DNA of 11,623 bases from Gammaproteobacteria bacterium (GTDB lineage Bacteria > Pseudomonadota > Gammaproteobacteria > GCA-001735895): positions 1 to 11,623 of the forward strand of contig WGBK01000251.1 in the NCBI GenBank assembly GCA_015494335.1. Direction: 5' to 3'. Positions 1 to 6,224 of the stretch are shown piece after piece (positions within the stretch are counted from its first letter, which is position 1; each line of letters begins with the position of its first letter). A model generated the notes under the pieces. That model made no database searches. It was given only the letters and a program-made list of their open reading frames with translations, and was not told the DNA's origin. A program made the translations under genes and the position numbers.

Positions 1-555
1 GAGATCGCCCGCAAGAAGGCGGAAGCCGAGAAGAAACGCAAGGCCGAGGCGGCACGCAAGAAGGCAGAAGCCGAGAAAAAGCGCAAGGCCGAGGAAGCAC
101 GCAGGAAGGCGGAGGCTGAGAAGAAACGCAAGGCTGAGGAAGCGCGCAGAAAGGCGGAAGCCGAGAAGAAACGCAAGGCAGAAGAAGCTGCCCGCCGCAA
201 GGCGGAAGAGGAGCAGCGGCGCAAGGAGGCGGAACTTCAGGCCCGGCTTGCGGCCGAAGAACGACAGCGCGAGCTGGATCGGCTGCGCAATCGCTACTAT
301 GCGATGATCCGCGACAAGATCTCGCGCAACTGGCGCCAGCCGCCCAACGCCGGCAACAAGCCGGAATGTGAGGTCATGGTGCAGCAGGATCCGGCCGGTT
401 ACATCATCGATGTGACCTTTGGCCAGTGCCCCGGCACGCGCGAATACCGGTTGTCGGTGGAGCAGGCCGTGTTCAAGTCCGAGCCCCTGCCCAAGCCCGA
501 TGATCCGGAGCTGTTCGAAAGAGAGATCCGACTCAAGTTCAAACCGAAGGACTGA
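1..555 (+). CDS. tolA: TolA, C-terminal part (5' end outside window)
   Basis: Partial gene, open from base 1 in frame 1 to the TGA at 553-555. TolA is the inner-membrane-anchored protein that spans the periplasm and links the TolQR motor to TolB and Pal at the outer membrane. Two parts are visible. Bases 1 to about 290 encode the long charged helix (domain II), built of Ala/Glu/Lys/Arg repeats such as ARKKAEAEKKRKAEE with a 15-residue period. The remainder is the globular domain III, beginning near YYAMIRDKISRNW and ending REIRLKFKPKD. Domain III contains the two cysteines (PEC... and GQCPG) that form the conserved disulfide in TolA. The N-terminal membrane anchor is missing only because the window begins inside the gene. 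tolB starts 5 bases after the stop, so the genes are surely cotranscribed. The identification rests on domain III plus the tolB-pal-cpoB neighbours and is firm. Confidence 0.95.
   Translation, partial: EIARKKAEAEKKRKAEAARKKAEAEKKRKAEEARRKAEAEKKRKAEEARRKAEAEKKRKAEEAARRKAEEEQRRKEAELQARLAAEERQRELDRLRNRYYAMIRDKISRNWRQPPNAGNKPECEVMVQQDPAGYIIDVTFGQCPGTREYRLSVEQAVFKSEPLPKPDDPELFEREIRLKFKPKD
7..234 (+). repeat. Tandem 45-bp repeat encoding the TolA helix
   Basis: About five head-to-tail copies of a 45-base (15-codon) unit are seen: 7-51, 52-96, 97-141, 142-186 and, after one extra Ala codon (187-189), a diverged copy at 190-234. The first four units are nearly identical in DNA and differ mostly at third codon positions. 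They encode the coiled TolA domain II, so this is a coding repeat. The array may continue upstream of the window. Copy number could vary by slippage without breaking the frame. Confidence 0.9.
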
Positions 556-560
556 AACCC

Positions 561-1877
561 ATGATGCACAAGTTGCTGTCCCGAATCCTGCCGTTGCTGC
601 TGTTGCTGTCCGTCGCCCTGCCGGCGCGGGCGGTCATTACCATCGAGATCACCGAGGGGGTCGAGGGCGCGATACCGGTCGGCGTGGTGGCCTTCGACAC
701 CAGCCAGTTGCCGCTGCCGCTGAAGACCGATCTGGCCGCGATCATCACCGGCGATCTCAACCGCAGCGGCCTGTTCAAGGTGCTGCCGGCCGCCGATTAT
801 CCGCAACGCCCGGCCCAGAGCCGCCAGGTGCAGTACCCGCTGTGGCGCTCCCTGGGCGCCGAATTCCTGGTCATCGGCCGGGTGCTGCCGAAGGAGGGCG
901 GACTCTACGATGTGCAGTTCCAGTTCCTCGACGTGCTCAAGCAGAAGCAACTGCTTGGCTACCGCTTCCCGGTGCGCGGCCGCAGCCTGCGTTCCACCGC
1001 CCACGAGATCAGCGACCTCATCTACGAGAAGATTACCGGCACTCGCGGTGCCTTCAATACCCGCATTGCCTATATCAGCGTTCAGGGCAAGGGCAAGAAC
1101 AAGAAATATGTGCTGCAGGTGGCCGATACCGATGGCTACAATCCACAGACTGTGCTCGAGTCGGATCAGCCGCTGATGTCGCCGGCCTGGTCGCCGGATG
1201 GCGCTTCGCTGGCCTATGTTTCCTTCGAAAACCAGCGGCCGGAGATCTTCATCCAGCACCTGGCCAGCGCGCGGCGCAGCAAGATGGCCGGCTTCAAGGG
1301 GCTCAACCAGGCCCCGGCCTGGTCGCCGGACGGCCGCAAGCTGGCGCTGGTGCTGTCGAAAGACGGCAGCCCTGACATCTATGTCATGGACATTGCCACG
1401 CGCAAGATCAAGCGCATCACGAGACATCGCGCCATCGATACCGAGCCAGTCTGGACGCCGGACGGCAAGGCCCTGATCTTCACCTCCGACCGCAGCGGAT
1501 CGCCGCAGATCTATCGCATTGAGCTGTCGGGCGGGCGGTCCGAGCGCCTGACCTTCGAAGGCCCCTACAACGCTTCGCCGGATATTTCCAGCAACGGCAA
1601 GAGCCTGGCGCTGCTCTACGGCGAGCAGGGCCGTTACCGTATCGGCGAGCTGAACCTGGAAGACGGCAATCTGAGCCTGCTCACCGACAACCGTCTCGAC
1701 GAGTCGCCGTCCTTCGCGCCGAACGGACGCATGATCCTCTACGCTACCACTCGCGGCGACAAGGGCGTACTGTACATGGTATCGCTGGACGGGCGCGTTC
1801 AGCACAAGCTGTCGGATCAGGCCGGCAACATCCGCGAGCCTGCCTGGGGGCCTTACAAGCCCCTGCGAATTCAATAA
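561..1877 (+). CDS. tolB: TolB, periplasmic beta-propeller of the Tol-Pal system
   Basis: The product is 438 residues, the usual size for TolB. A Sec signal peptide occupies residues 1-24 (hydrophobic LLLLLSVALP core, cleavage after ARA). The mature N-terminus VITIEITEG matches the family's TolA-binding segment. Residues about 25-165 form the N-terminal domain (TGDLNRSGLF, LGAEFLVIGRV, RSTAHEISD). From about residue 195 to the end there is a run of WD40-like/PD40 propeller blades, with xxPAWSPDG, APAWSPDGRKLAL, EPVWTPDGKALIF, ASPDISSNGKSLAL and ESPSFAPNGRMILY. TolB cycles between Pal and TolA in the periplasm and frees Pal for relocation to division sites. The start is ATG 561, with a second ATG at 564; AAGGAC upstream is a plausible ribosome site inside the tolA end. 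The gap to pal is 21 bases. Confidence 0.97.
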   Translation: MMHKLLSRILPLLLLLSVALPARAVITIEITEGVEGAIPVGVVAFDTSQLPLPLKTDLAAIITGDLNRSGLFKVLPAADYPQRPAQSRQVQYPLWRSLGAEFLVIGRVLPKEGGLYDVQFQFLDVLKQKQLLGYRFPVRGRSLRSTAHEISDLIYEKITGTRGAFNTRIAYISVQGKGKNKKYVLQVADTDGYNPQTVLESDQPLMSPAWSPDGASLAYVSFENQRPEIFIQHLASARRSKMAGFKGLNQAPAWSPDGRKLALVLSKDGSPDIYVMDIATRKIKRITRHRAIDTEPVWTPDGKALIFTSDRSGSPQIYRIELSGGRSERLTFEGPYNASPDISSNGKSLALLYGEQGRYRIGELNLEDGNLSLLTDNRLDESPSFAPNGRMILYATTRGDKGVLYMVSLDGRVQHKLSDQAGNIREPAWGPYKPLRIQ

Positions 1878-1898
1878 ACTGACCAAGGAGAACGAAAG

Positions 1899-2450
1899 AT
1901 GAACAAGCGCATACTACTGATGGCCTTCGGCTTGCTGTTTCTGGCCGCTTGTCAGACCCAACCTGGTGGCGAGGGCGTCGAGCCGGGCACCGACACCGCC
2001 CAGCAGGCTCCGCAGGAAGGAACGGCCGAGCCGATTGCCGGCGGCGCCGAGACCAGCCAGCTCGGATCCGAATCCCTGAGCGCCCAGGAAATGCTGGATC
2101 AGCCGGATTCGCCGCTGGCCACCCGGGTGATCTATTTCGATTTCGACAGCGCCAAGGTGCGCGACGAATTCCTGCCGGTGCTCGAGGCCCATGGCGTGTT
2201 CCTGGCCGAGAACGGCAATGTGCGGGTGCGTCTCGAAGGCCATGCCGATGAACGCGGTTCGCGCGAATACAATATCGGCCTTGGCGATCGCCGTGCCCAG
2301 TCGGTACGCCGCATCCTGCTGTTCCAGGGTGCCTCCAGCGACCAGATCGAAACCATCAGCTACGGCGAGGAGCGCCCGGCGGTACTCGGCCACGACGAAG
2401 CGGCTTGGTCCAAGAATCGCCGCGTCGAGCTGGTCTACGAAGTGCAATGA
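1899..2450 (+). CDS. pal: Pal, peptidoglycan-associated outer-membrane lipoprotein
   Basis: The product is 183 residues. The lipoprotein signal ends in the lipobox LAAC with the lipidated Cys at residue 18; the next residue is Gln, which does not retain the protein at the inner membrane. A flexible Gly/Glu/Gln-rich linker (residues about 19-75) leads into an OmpA-like peptidoglycan-binding domain. This domain has VIYFDFDSAKV, LEGHADERGSREYN and NIGLGDRRAQSV, the last being the family's diaminopimelate-binding helix, and ends WSKNRRVELVYE. Pal ties the outer membrane to the cell wall and is loaded and released by TolB. A strong AAGGAG lies 9 bases before the ATG. The stop codon overlaps a possible upstream start of cpoB. 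Confidence 0.97.
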   Translation: MNKRILLMAFGLLFLAACQTQPGGEGVEPGTDTAQQAPQEGTAEPIAGGAETSQLGSESLSAQEMLDQPDSPLATRVIYFDFDSAKVRDEFLPVLEAHGVFLAENGNVRVRLEGHADERGSREYNIGLGDRRAQSVRRILLFQGASSDQIETISYGEERPAVLGHDEAAWSKNRRVELVYEVQ

Positions 2451-2473
2451 ATGACAATCCCCGGAGTTTCCCG

Positions 2474-3388
2474 ATGATGAAGCCGATCCGATACGGCCTG
2501 CTGGGAGCGGCCCTGCTGACGAGTGGGTTGCCGGCATCCGCGATGGCCGCCAGCCATGCCGCGGCCAAGCCGATGACGCCGGAACAACGACTGGCCAAGG
2601 TCGAGAAGGAGATGTCCCGCCTCAAGCGGCTGATCGACAACCGGGCCCTGCTGGAACTGGTGCAACGGGTCGACGACCTGTCGCAGGAAGTCAGCGAATT
2701 GCGCGGTCAGCTGGAGCAGCAGAACTACGACATGGCCGGACTGAAGAAGCGCCAGCGCGAACTCTATCTCGATATCGACCGTCGCCTGCGCGATCTGGAA
2801 AACCGTTCTACCCGTTCGCCCGCGGCGGCACCCGCATTGCCGTCCTCAGAACCGGCCACGGAGACGCCGAAGTCTGTGGGAACGACTCCGCCGCCAGCGC
2901 CGACCAATGTGCAGGCAAGCGGTGGCAAGATGCAGGTGCAGACGCCCAGACCGGTAGTGCCTGCGGTTCCGGTGTCCCCCGGTCCGGCCAAGGACACTGT
3001 CAGCGACGAGCGAGCGGCCTACCAGAAGGCCTTCGATCTGCTCAAGGAAGGTCGCTACCAGCGGGCCAATGCGGCCTTCCGCGACTTCCTGAAAAAATAT
3101 CCGAACAGCAGTTATGCCGGCAATGCCCAGTACTGGCTGGGCGAATCTCTGTATGTGACCCGCCAGTTCAAGCAGGCGGCGCAGGAATTCCAGCGGGTGT
3201 TGAAGAACTACCCGAACAGCAACAAGGCGCCCGATGCCATGCTCAAGCTCGGTTACACCTGGTACGAACTGCGCCAGTTCGATGCCGCGCGGGCCATGCT
3301 CAAGCAATTGGGCAAGCTGTACCCCAAGAGTACGGCAGCGCGTCTTGCGGCGAAACGGCTGGAGCGCATGCGCAAGGAAGGCGTTTGA
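2474..3388 (+). CDS. cpoB: CpoB (YbgF), Tol-associated periplasmic TPR protein
   Basis: CpoB coordinates Tol-Pal outer-membrane constriction with PBP1B peptidoglycan synthesis and binds TolA. From ATG 2474 the product is 304 residues. Residues 1-25 form a Sec signal peptide ending SAMA. Residues about 36-105 form a coiled coil rich in Leu/Glu/Arg, the trimerisation region (LAKVEKEMSRLKRLI, VDDLSQEVSELRGQLEQQ). Residues about 106-175 are a Pro/Ala/Thr-rich linker. Three TPR-like repeats then run to the end (YQKAFDLLKEGRYQRA, AQYWLGESLYVTRQFKQA, AMLKLGYTWYELRQFDAA). I chose 2474 because CGGAG lies 7 bases upstream and the signal peptide then starts properly. An in-frame ATG at 2447 overlaps the pal stop (ATGA) and would add nine residues (MNDNPRSFP) before the signal peptide. 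Either start leaves the mature protein unchanged. Confidence 0.93.
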   Translation: MMKPIRYGLLGAALLTSGLPASAMAASHAAAKPMTPEQRLAKVEKEMSRLKRLIDNRALLELVQRVDDLSQEVSELRGQLEQQNYDMAGLKKRQRELYLDIDRRLRDLENRSTRSPAAAPALPSSEPATETPKSVGTTPPPAPTNVQASGGKMQVQTPRPVVPAVPVSPGPAKDTVSDERAAYQKAFDLLKEGRYQRANAAFRDFLKKYPNSSYAGNAQYWLGESLYVTRQFKQAAQEFQRVLKNYPNSNKAPDAMLKLGYTWYELRQFDAARAMLKQLGKLYPKSTAARLAAKRLERMRKEGV

Positions 3389-3393
3389 GATTT

Positions 3394-3984
3394 GTGGCAA
3401 CAACCCGGTTCGGCAGACAGGCCCGCATTGCGGGCCTTTTGCTGTTTGCCCTGAGTGGCTGCGAGCGCGGGACGCAAACCGCGGCGGATATGCCTGCGAC
3501 CCTGTTCGATGCCGCCGAGCAGGGCGATCTGCCGGCCCTGGACCGGTTTCTGGTCGGCAGCCAGTGGGTCAACAGCCGTACCGCCTGCCAGTGGACGCCG
3601 CTGATGAAGGCGGCCCTGAACGGTCATGTCGAGGCGGTACGCCGGCTGCTCGACAAGGGCGCCCGGGTGGAACTGGTGGACAAGGGCGGTTACTCGGCGA
3701 TGATGCTGGCGGCCTCCAACGGTCATGACGAGGTCGTGCGCCTGCTGCTGGACCGGGGCGCGGAGATCAATCGTGTGGAACTGACAGAAGGATTCAGTGC
3801 GCTGATCTGGGCCGCCCGGGAGGGGCGGGCATCGACGGTGAAACTGTTGCTGCGGCGGGGCGCGAACCCGGGGCTGCGCGATGCCGAGGGCAAGACCGCT
3901 GCCGAGCGTGCTCGGGAGCAGGGTCATGAAGCCATTGCGCGGATGCTGGATGAATATCAACAGGAGCCTGCCAAAGGGGAATGA
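3394..3984 (+). CDS. Ankyrin-repeat lipoprotein
   Basis: From the GTG at 3394 the product is 196 residues. It has a short basic N-terminus, a hydrophobic core (IAGLLLFAL) and a lipobox LSGC with Cys 23 followed by Glu, so an outer-membrane lipoprotein is likely. Residues about 32-190 hold four to five ankyrin repeats, with TPLMKAALNGHVEAVRRLLDKGA, SAMMLAASNGHDEVVRLLLDRGA and SALIWAAREGRASTVKLLLRRGA as the clearest. Ankyrin repeats bind other proteins, and the partner here is unknown. AAGGAAGG in the cpoB end lies about 12 bases before the GTG. A TTG at 3385 is in frame but sits too close to that site. The next ATG (3490) would remove the signal and lipobox. The gene begins 5 bases after cpoB, suggesting a role in the envelope, but a terminator-like hairpin lies within its first codons. 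Confidence 0.85.
   Translation: MATTRFGRQARIAGLLLFALSGCERGTQTAADMPATLFDAAEQGDLPALDRFLVGSQWVNSRTACQWTPLMKAALNGHVEAVRRLLDKGARVELVDKGGYSAMMLAASNGHDEVVRLLLDRGAEINRVELTEGFSALIWAAREGRASTVKLLLRRGANPGLRDAEGKTAAERAREQGHEAIARMLDEYQQEPAKGE
3420..3440 (+). terminator. Rho-independent-like terminator inside the 5' end of the ankyrin gene
   Basis: GGCCCGC (3420-3426), loop ATT, GCGGGCC (3430-3436), then TTTT (3437-3440). This is a perfect 7-bp all-G/C stem with a triloop and a short T run, 31 bases after the cpoB stop. That is where a terminator of the tol-pal operon would be expected. It also lies within codons 9-16 of the ankyrin lipoprotein. The T run is only four bases, so termination may be partial. 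Confidence 0.6.
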
Positions 3985-3987
3985 ATC

Positions 3988-4010
3988 GGTTATCATTCGC
4001 GTCAATAACC
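3988..4010. promoter_or_regulatory. Inverted repeat GGTTAT-N11-ATAACC upstream of the YeeE gene
   Basis: Perfect 6-bp arms at 3988-3993 and 4005-4010 are separated by 11 bases, giving the T-N11-A geometry of LysR-type regulator sites. The centre lies about 50 bases before the transporter start. There is no following T run, so a terminator for the ankyrin gene is less likely. E. coli sulfur-uptake genes are controlled by the LysR-type protein CysB, which makes a sulfur-responsive operator a reasonable guess, but only a guess. Confidence 0.4.
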
Positions 4011-4018
4011 AGAATAAA
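3990..4018 (+). promoter_or_regulatory. Possible sigma-70 promoter for the YeeE gene
   Basis: TTATCA (3990-3995), a 17-base spacer and AATAAA (4013-4018; 4 of 6 matches to TATAAT) lie in a locally AT-rich gap. The region would give a leader of about 25 bases with GAGGAG before the ATG at 4050. The proposed -35 overlaps the GGTTAT-N11-ATAACC dyad, so the two calls are compatible with an operator-controlled promoter. The hexamers are weak matches. Confidence 0.3.
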
Positions 4019-4049
4019 CATAGATTAACGCTGTAACCGAGGAGTACCC

Positions 4050-5309
4050 ATGACCTTTGAATCCTTCGCCCAGGCACAGAGCTTCCTGCTCTGGTCCGCC
4101 TTCGGCCTTGCCTTCATCATTGGCCTGGTGGCCAACAAGACCAATTTCTGCACCATGGGGGCCGTCTCCGACATGGTCAACATGGGCGACTACTCGCGTT
4201 TTCGCGCCTGGCTTCTGGCCATCGCCGTTGCCCTGCTGGGCGTGGTGACGCTGGAATACTTCGGCAAGATGAGCGTCGATGGCACTTTTCCGCCCTACCG
4301 TGCGTCGCAGATCATCTGGGCTGAAAACCTGCTGGGAGGCATCCTGTTCGGTATCGGCATGACCCTGGCCAGTGGCTGTGGCAACAAGACCCTGGTGCGT
4401 ATCGGCGGCGGCAACATCAAGTCACTGATGGTATTGGTGGTGATGGGGCTGTTCGCCTTCTACATGACCAACCCGCTGCCGGGAACCGACCAGACCCTGT
4501 TCAGCCTGCTGTTCTACGACTGGATCCGTCCGCTGGCGATGAATGGTGACCGCCCTTCCGATCTCGGCAACCTGATCAACCCGGAAGCGCCGGAGCTGAC
4601 GCGCCTGATCATCGGTGGCGTGGCCGCGGTGATCCTGCTGTGGATCATCTTCAAGGATCATGACTTCCGCTCCAGCCGGGACAATATCCTTGGTGGCCTC
4701 GTCATCGGGCTGGTGATCCTCGCAGCCTGGTACATCACCGCCAATATCCAGGTCGATGTAGAGGGTGAACCCTACAACCTCACCAGCTACTACGACGAGT
4801 GGGACATGCTCTCCGACGACGAGGAAGGCAAGCCGGCCATGGGACGGCCCCTGTCCACCCAGTCCTTCACCTTCGTCAATCCGAGCGCGCAGTTCGTCGG
4901 CTTCAATCTCGGCGGTTACCAACTGTCGCTGCTCTCCTTCGGCGTGATGGCGGTGTTCGGCGTGATCCTCGGATCCCTGTTCTGGGCGCTGGTGTCGAAA
5001 AACTTCCGTATCGAGTGGTTCGCCAGCGTGAAGGATTTCTTCAGCCACCTCATCGGAGGAACCTTGATGGGCATAGGCGGAACCCTGGCGCTGGGCTGTA
5101 CTTTCGGCCAGGGCATCACCGGCCTGTCCACGTTGGCGGTGGGTTCCTTCCTCGCCTTCATCGGTATCGTCTTCGGCAGTGCCCTGACCATGAAGATCCA
5201 GTACTACAAGATGCTCTACGAGGATGCCAGCTTCCTCGACGCCCTGATCACCTCGCTGGTCGAGCTGAAGCTGCTGCCCAAATCCATGCGTCGCCTCGAG
5301 CAGCTGTAG
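4050..5309 (+). CDS. YeeE/YedE (TsuA-like) sulfur-compound transporter
   Basis: This 419-residue polytopic inner-membrane protein belongs to the YeeE/YedE family, whose characterised member TsuA takes up thiosulfate. The family signature is seen twice plus an N-terminal element: VANKTNFCTMG (Cys 34), ASGCGNKTLVRIGGGN (Cys 110) and ALGCTFGQGITGLSTL (Cys 350). In TsuA three conserved pore cysteines relay thiosulfate through weak S-H contacts, and these three look equivalent. Many hydrophobic helices are visible. A hydrophilic stretch at about residues 232-285, containing SYYDEWDMLSDDEEGK, makes the protein longer than E. coli YeeE (about 350). GAGGAG lies 6 bases before the ATG. No sulfur-transfer partner (TusA/YeeD) is adjacent, so the substrate (thiosulfate or another sulfur species) cannot be fixed from context. 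It is probably transcribed alone. Confidence 0.85.
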   Translation: MTFESFAQAQSFLLWSAFGLAFIIGLVANKTNFCTMGAVSDMVNMGDYSRFRAWLLAIAVALLGVVTLEYFGKMSVDGTFPPYRASQIIWAENLLGGILFGIGMTLASGCGNKTLVRIGGGNIKSLMVLVVMGLFAFYMTNPLPGTDQTLFSLLFYDWIRPLAMNGDRPSDLGNLINPEAPELTRLIIGGVAAVILLWIIFKDHDFRSSRDNILGGLVIGLVILAAWYITANIQVDVEGEPYNLTSYYDEWDMLSDDEEGKPAMGRPLSTQSFTFVNPSAQFVGFNLGGYQLSLLSFGVMAVFGVILGSLFWALVSKNFRIEWFASVKDFFSHLIGGTLMGIGGTLALGCTFGQGITGLSTLAVGSFLAFIGIVFGSALTMKIQYYKMLYEDASFLDALITSLVELKLLPKSMRRLEQL

Positions 5310-5346
5310 GGGCGGGAAAAAAGTCGCTCAAAGCGCCGATTCGCGC

Positions 5347-5374
5347 TTGAAATCGAAAGGGGAATCCGTATGAT
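5347..5374 (+). promoter_or_regulatory. Sigma-70 promoter of the tRNA-Lys gene
   Basis: TTGAAA (5347-5352), a 16-base spacer and TATGAT (5369-5374) match the sigma-70 consensus at 4 of 6 and 5 of 6 positions. Transcription would begin near 5381, a few bases upstream of the mature tRNA 5' end at 5389. The -10 hexamer falls in the loop and right arm of the hairpin at 5358-5380. Confidence 0.65.
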
Positions 5375-5386
5375 TCCCCTCTCTTT
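5358..5386 (+). terminator. Hairpin with short T-rich tail after the YeeE gene, overlapping the tRNA promoter
   Basis: AGGGGAATC (5358-5366), loop CGTAT, GATTCCCCT (5372-5380), then CTCTTT. The 9-bp stem is perfect and begins 49 bases after the transporter stop. It could end that transcript. The tail is a weak T run. A second imperfect hairpin (TCAAAGCGC...GCGCTTGA, 5328-5350, one bulge) lies just upstream and has no T run. Confidence 0.45.
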
Positions 5387-5388
5387 AC

Positions 5389-5464
5389 GGGCCGTTAGCT
5401 CAGCTGGTAGAGCAGTTGACTTTTAATCAATTGGTCGGGCGTTCGAATCGCCCACGGCCCACCA
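5389..5464 (+). tRNA. tRNA-Lys(UUU)
   Basis: 76 bases that fold into a full cloverleaf. The acceptor stem is GGGCCGT/ACGGCCC, the D arm GCTC...GAGC, and the anticodon stem GTTGA/TCAAT with loop CTTTTAA. The T arm is GGGCG-TTCGAAT-CGCCC, followed by discriminator A and an encoded CCA (5462-5464). The anticodon is TTT at 5422-5424, reading AAA/AAG. The sequence is nearly the same as E. coli tRNA-Lys except for compensated changes in the acceptor and T stems. A tRNA-Lys downstream of the tol-pal-cpoB cluster is also seen in E. coli and in pseudomonads. Confidence 0.97.
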
Positions 5465-5467
5465 TAC

Positions 5468-5504
5468 AACGAAAAAAGCCCACCTTGTGTGGGCTTTTCT
5501 CGTT
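5468..5504. terminator. Bidirectional rho-independent terminator between tRNA-Lys and the convergent gene
   Basis: AAAAGCCCAC (5474-5483), loop CTTGT, GTGGGCTTTT (5489-5498): a 10-bp perfect stem. It is extended below an A/C mismatch by AACGA (5468-5472) and TCGTT (5500-5504). On the + strand it ends in TTTT four bases after the tRNA CCA. On the - strand it ends in TTTTTT and would serve the convergent gene, whose stop is at 5534-5536. Confidence 0.9.
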
Positions 5505-5533
5505 TCTGCGTTTACCAGTAGTGGCCCCCCTGT

Positions 5534-6082
5534 TCATCCCTTGAAAGCCTTCCTTAGTGCAATCTGCTGACTAATGGGGTCGTTTCCACATTTCTGGCTG
5601 GGGCTGGGGTGTTCCATACGAAAGCCGGTAACATAGAAATCGAAGGCTCTGCCCAGTGGGAGGTAATCGCGCGTTTCTAGAACGATGTTCGTGTTGTTCC
5701 GAATATAGTTTGATACAGCGGTAGGACTTCCGCCATAGTTAACCCGAGTGATTTTCCAGCCATTGCGCAGCTTTCCGTTTTTCTTGGAGAACAGGGATGC
5801 CCTTATTCTTTGCTTGCCAGTGGTTCTTCCCTTGACACCAATTCTCCCGGGCAGGGCATAAATCCCGGAGCGCTGCTTGATGCTAACGCGTTTGTACAAC
5901 TTCCTGAGGAGAAAAGCCTTGGAGCGATATCCCTCTTGTTCAGCCATGGTGTAGGCGGCTACCAGTCCCTGACCCTTGATGTTGCAAACTCCGGCATGAG
6001 CGGATGTCTGGAAACCCAGACTCAAACCCAGCAGACCGGCAAGGGTCAAAGGGTGAACAATATGCTTGTGGATGTCTTTCAT
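5534..6082 (-). CDS. Small exported basic protein of unknown function
   Basis: From the ATG at 6082 the product is 182 residues. I chose this start because GAGGAA lies about 7 bases upstream and the translation begins directly with a Sec signal peptide (core LTLAGLLGLSLGF, cleavage after SAHA, residue 30). The frame stays open another 18 codons to 6136, but those residues spoil the signal peptide. The mature part is about 152 residues and rich in Lys/Arg (YKRVSIKQR, GVKGRTTGKQRIR, KKNGKLRNGWK). It has just two cysteines, near the ends (Cys 33 and Cys 165), which could form one disulfide in the periplasm or outside. I recognise no domain. GC content is about 50 %, well below the neighbouring genes, and the gene abuts a tRNA; both are compatible with recent acquisition. 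No partner gene is adjacent on its strand except ilvD, 192 bases upstream. Confidence 0.75.
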   Translation of the reverse strand: MKDIHKHIVHPLTLAGLLGLSLGFQTSAHAGVCNIKGQGLVAAYTMAEQEGYRSKAFLLRKLYKRVSIKQRSGIYALPGRIGVKGRTTGKQRIRASLFSKKNGKLRNGWKITRVNYGGSPTAVSNYIRNNTNIVLETRDYLPLGRAFDFYVTGFRMEHPSPSQKCGNDPISQQIALRKAFKG

Positions 6083-6131
6083 GATTGTTTCCTCGAATGG
6101 CTCGGATTGGGAGGTTGAGCCGGGCAGTTTC

Positions 6132-6150
6132 AGCAATGATGCGCATTGCT
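6132..6150. promoter_or_regulatory. Dyad AGCAATG-N5-CATTGCT upstream of the exported-protein gene
   Basis: Perfect 7-bp arms (6132-6138 and 6144-6150) lie about 50-68 bases upstream of the ATG at 6082. The position suits an operator or promoter element. I see no convincing -35/-10 pair beside it, and a simple mRNA hairpin is the alternative. Confidence 0.3.
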
Positions 6151-6224
6151 TCAGCCCAGGAAACAGAATTCTGGCAGATGGTGAGGGAAGATCTATCCCA
6201 TGAAATGGGGGGCAGGTTGCCCGG

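Noticed and set aside
1..234. CRISPR-like or minisatellite array
   Set aside because: The units are contiguous without spacers, keep frame and encode the TolA helix, so the repeat is explained by the protein.
399..1886. A 495-codon open frame on the - strand opposite tolA/tolB
   Set aside because: It is antisense to tolB, whose product is certain. Its translation is rich in Arg/Gln/Leu with no recognisable domain, as expected from a GC-rich antisense frame.
3385..3393. TTG start for the ankyrin lipoprotein overlapping the cpoB stop
   Set aside because: The AAGGAAGG site is only about 3 bases upstream of it; the GTG at 3394 has better spacing and gives a normal lipoprotein signal.
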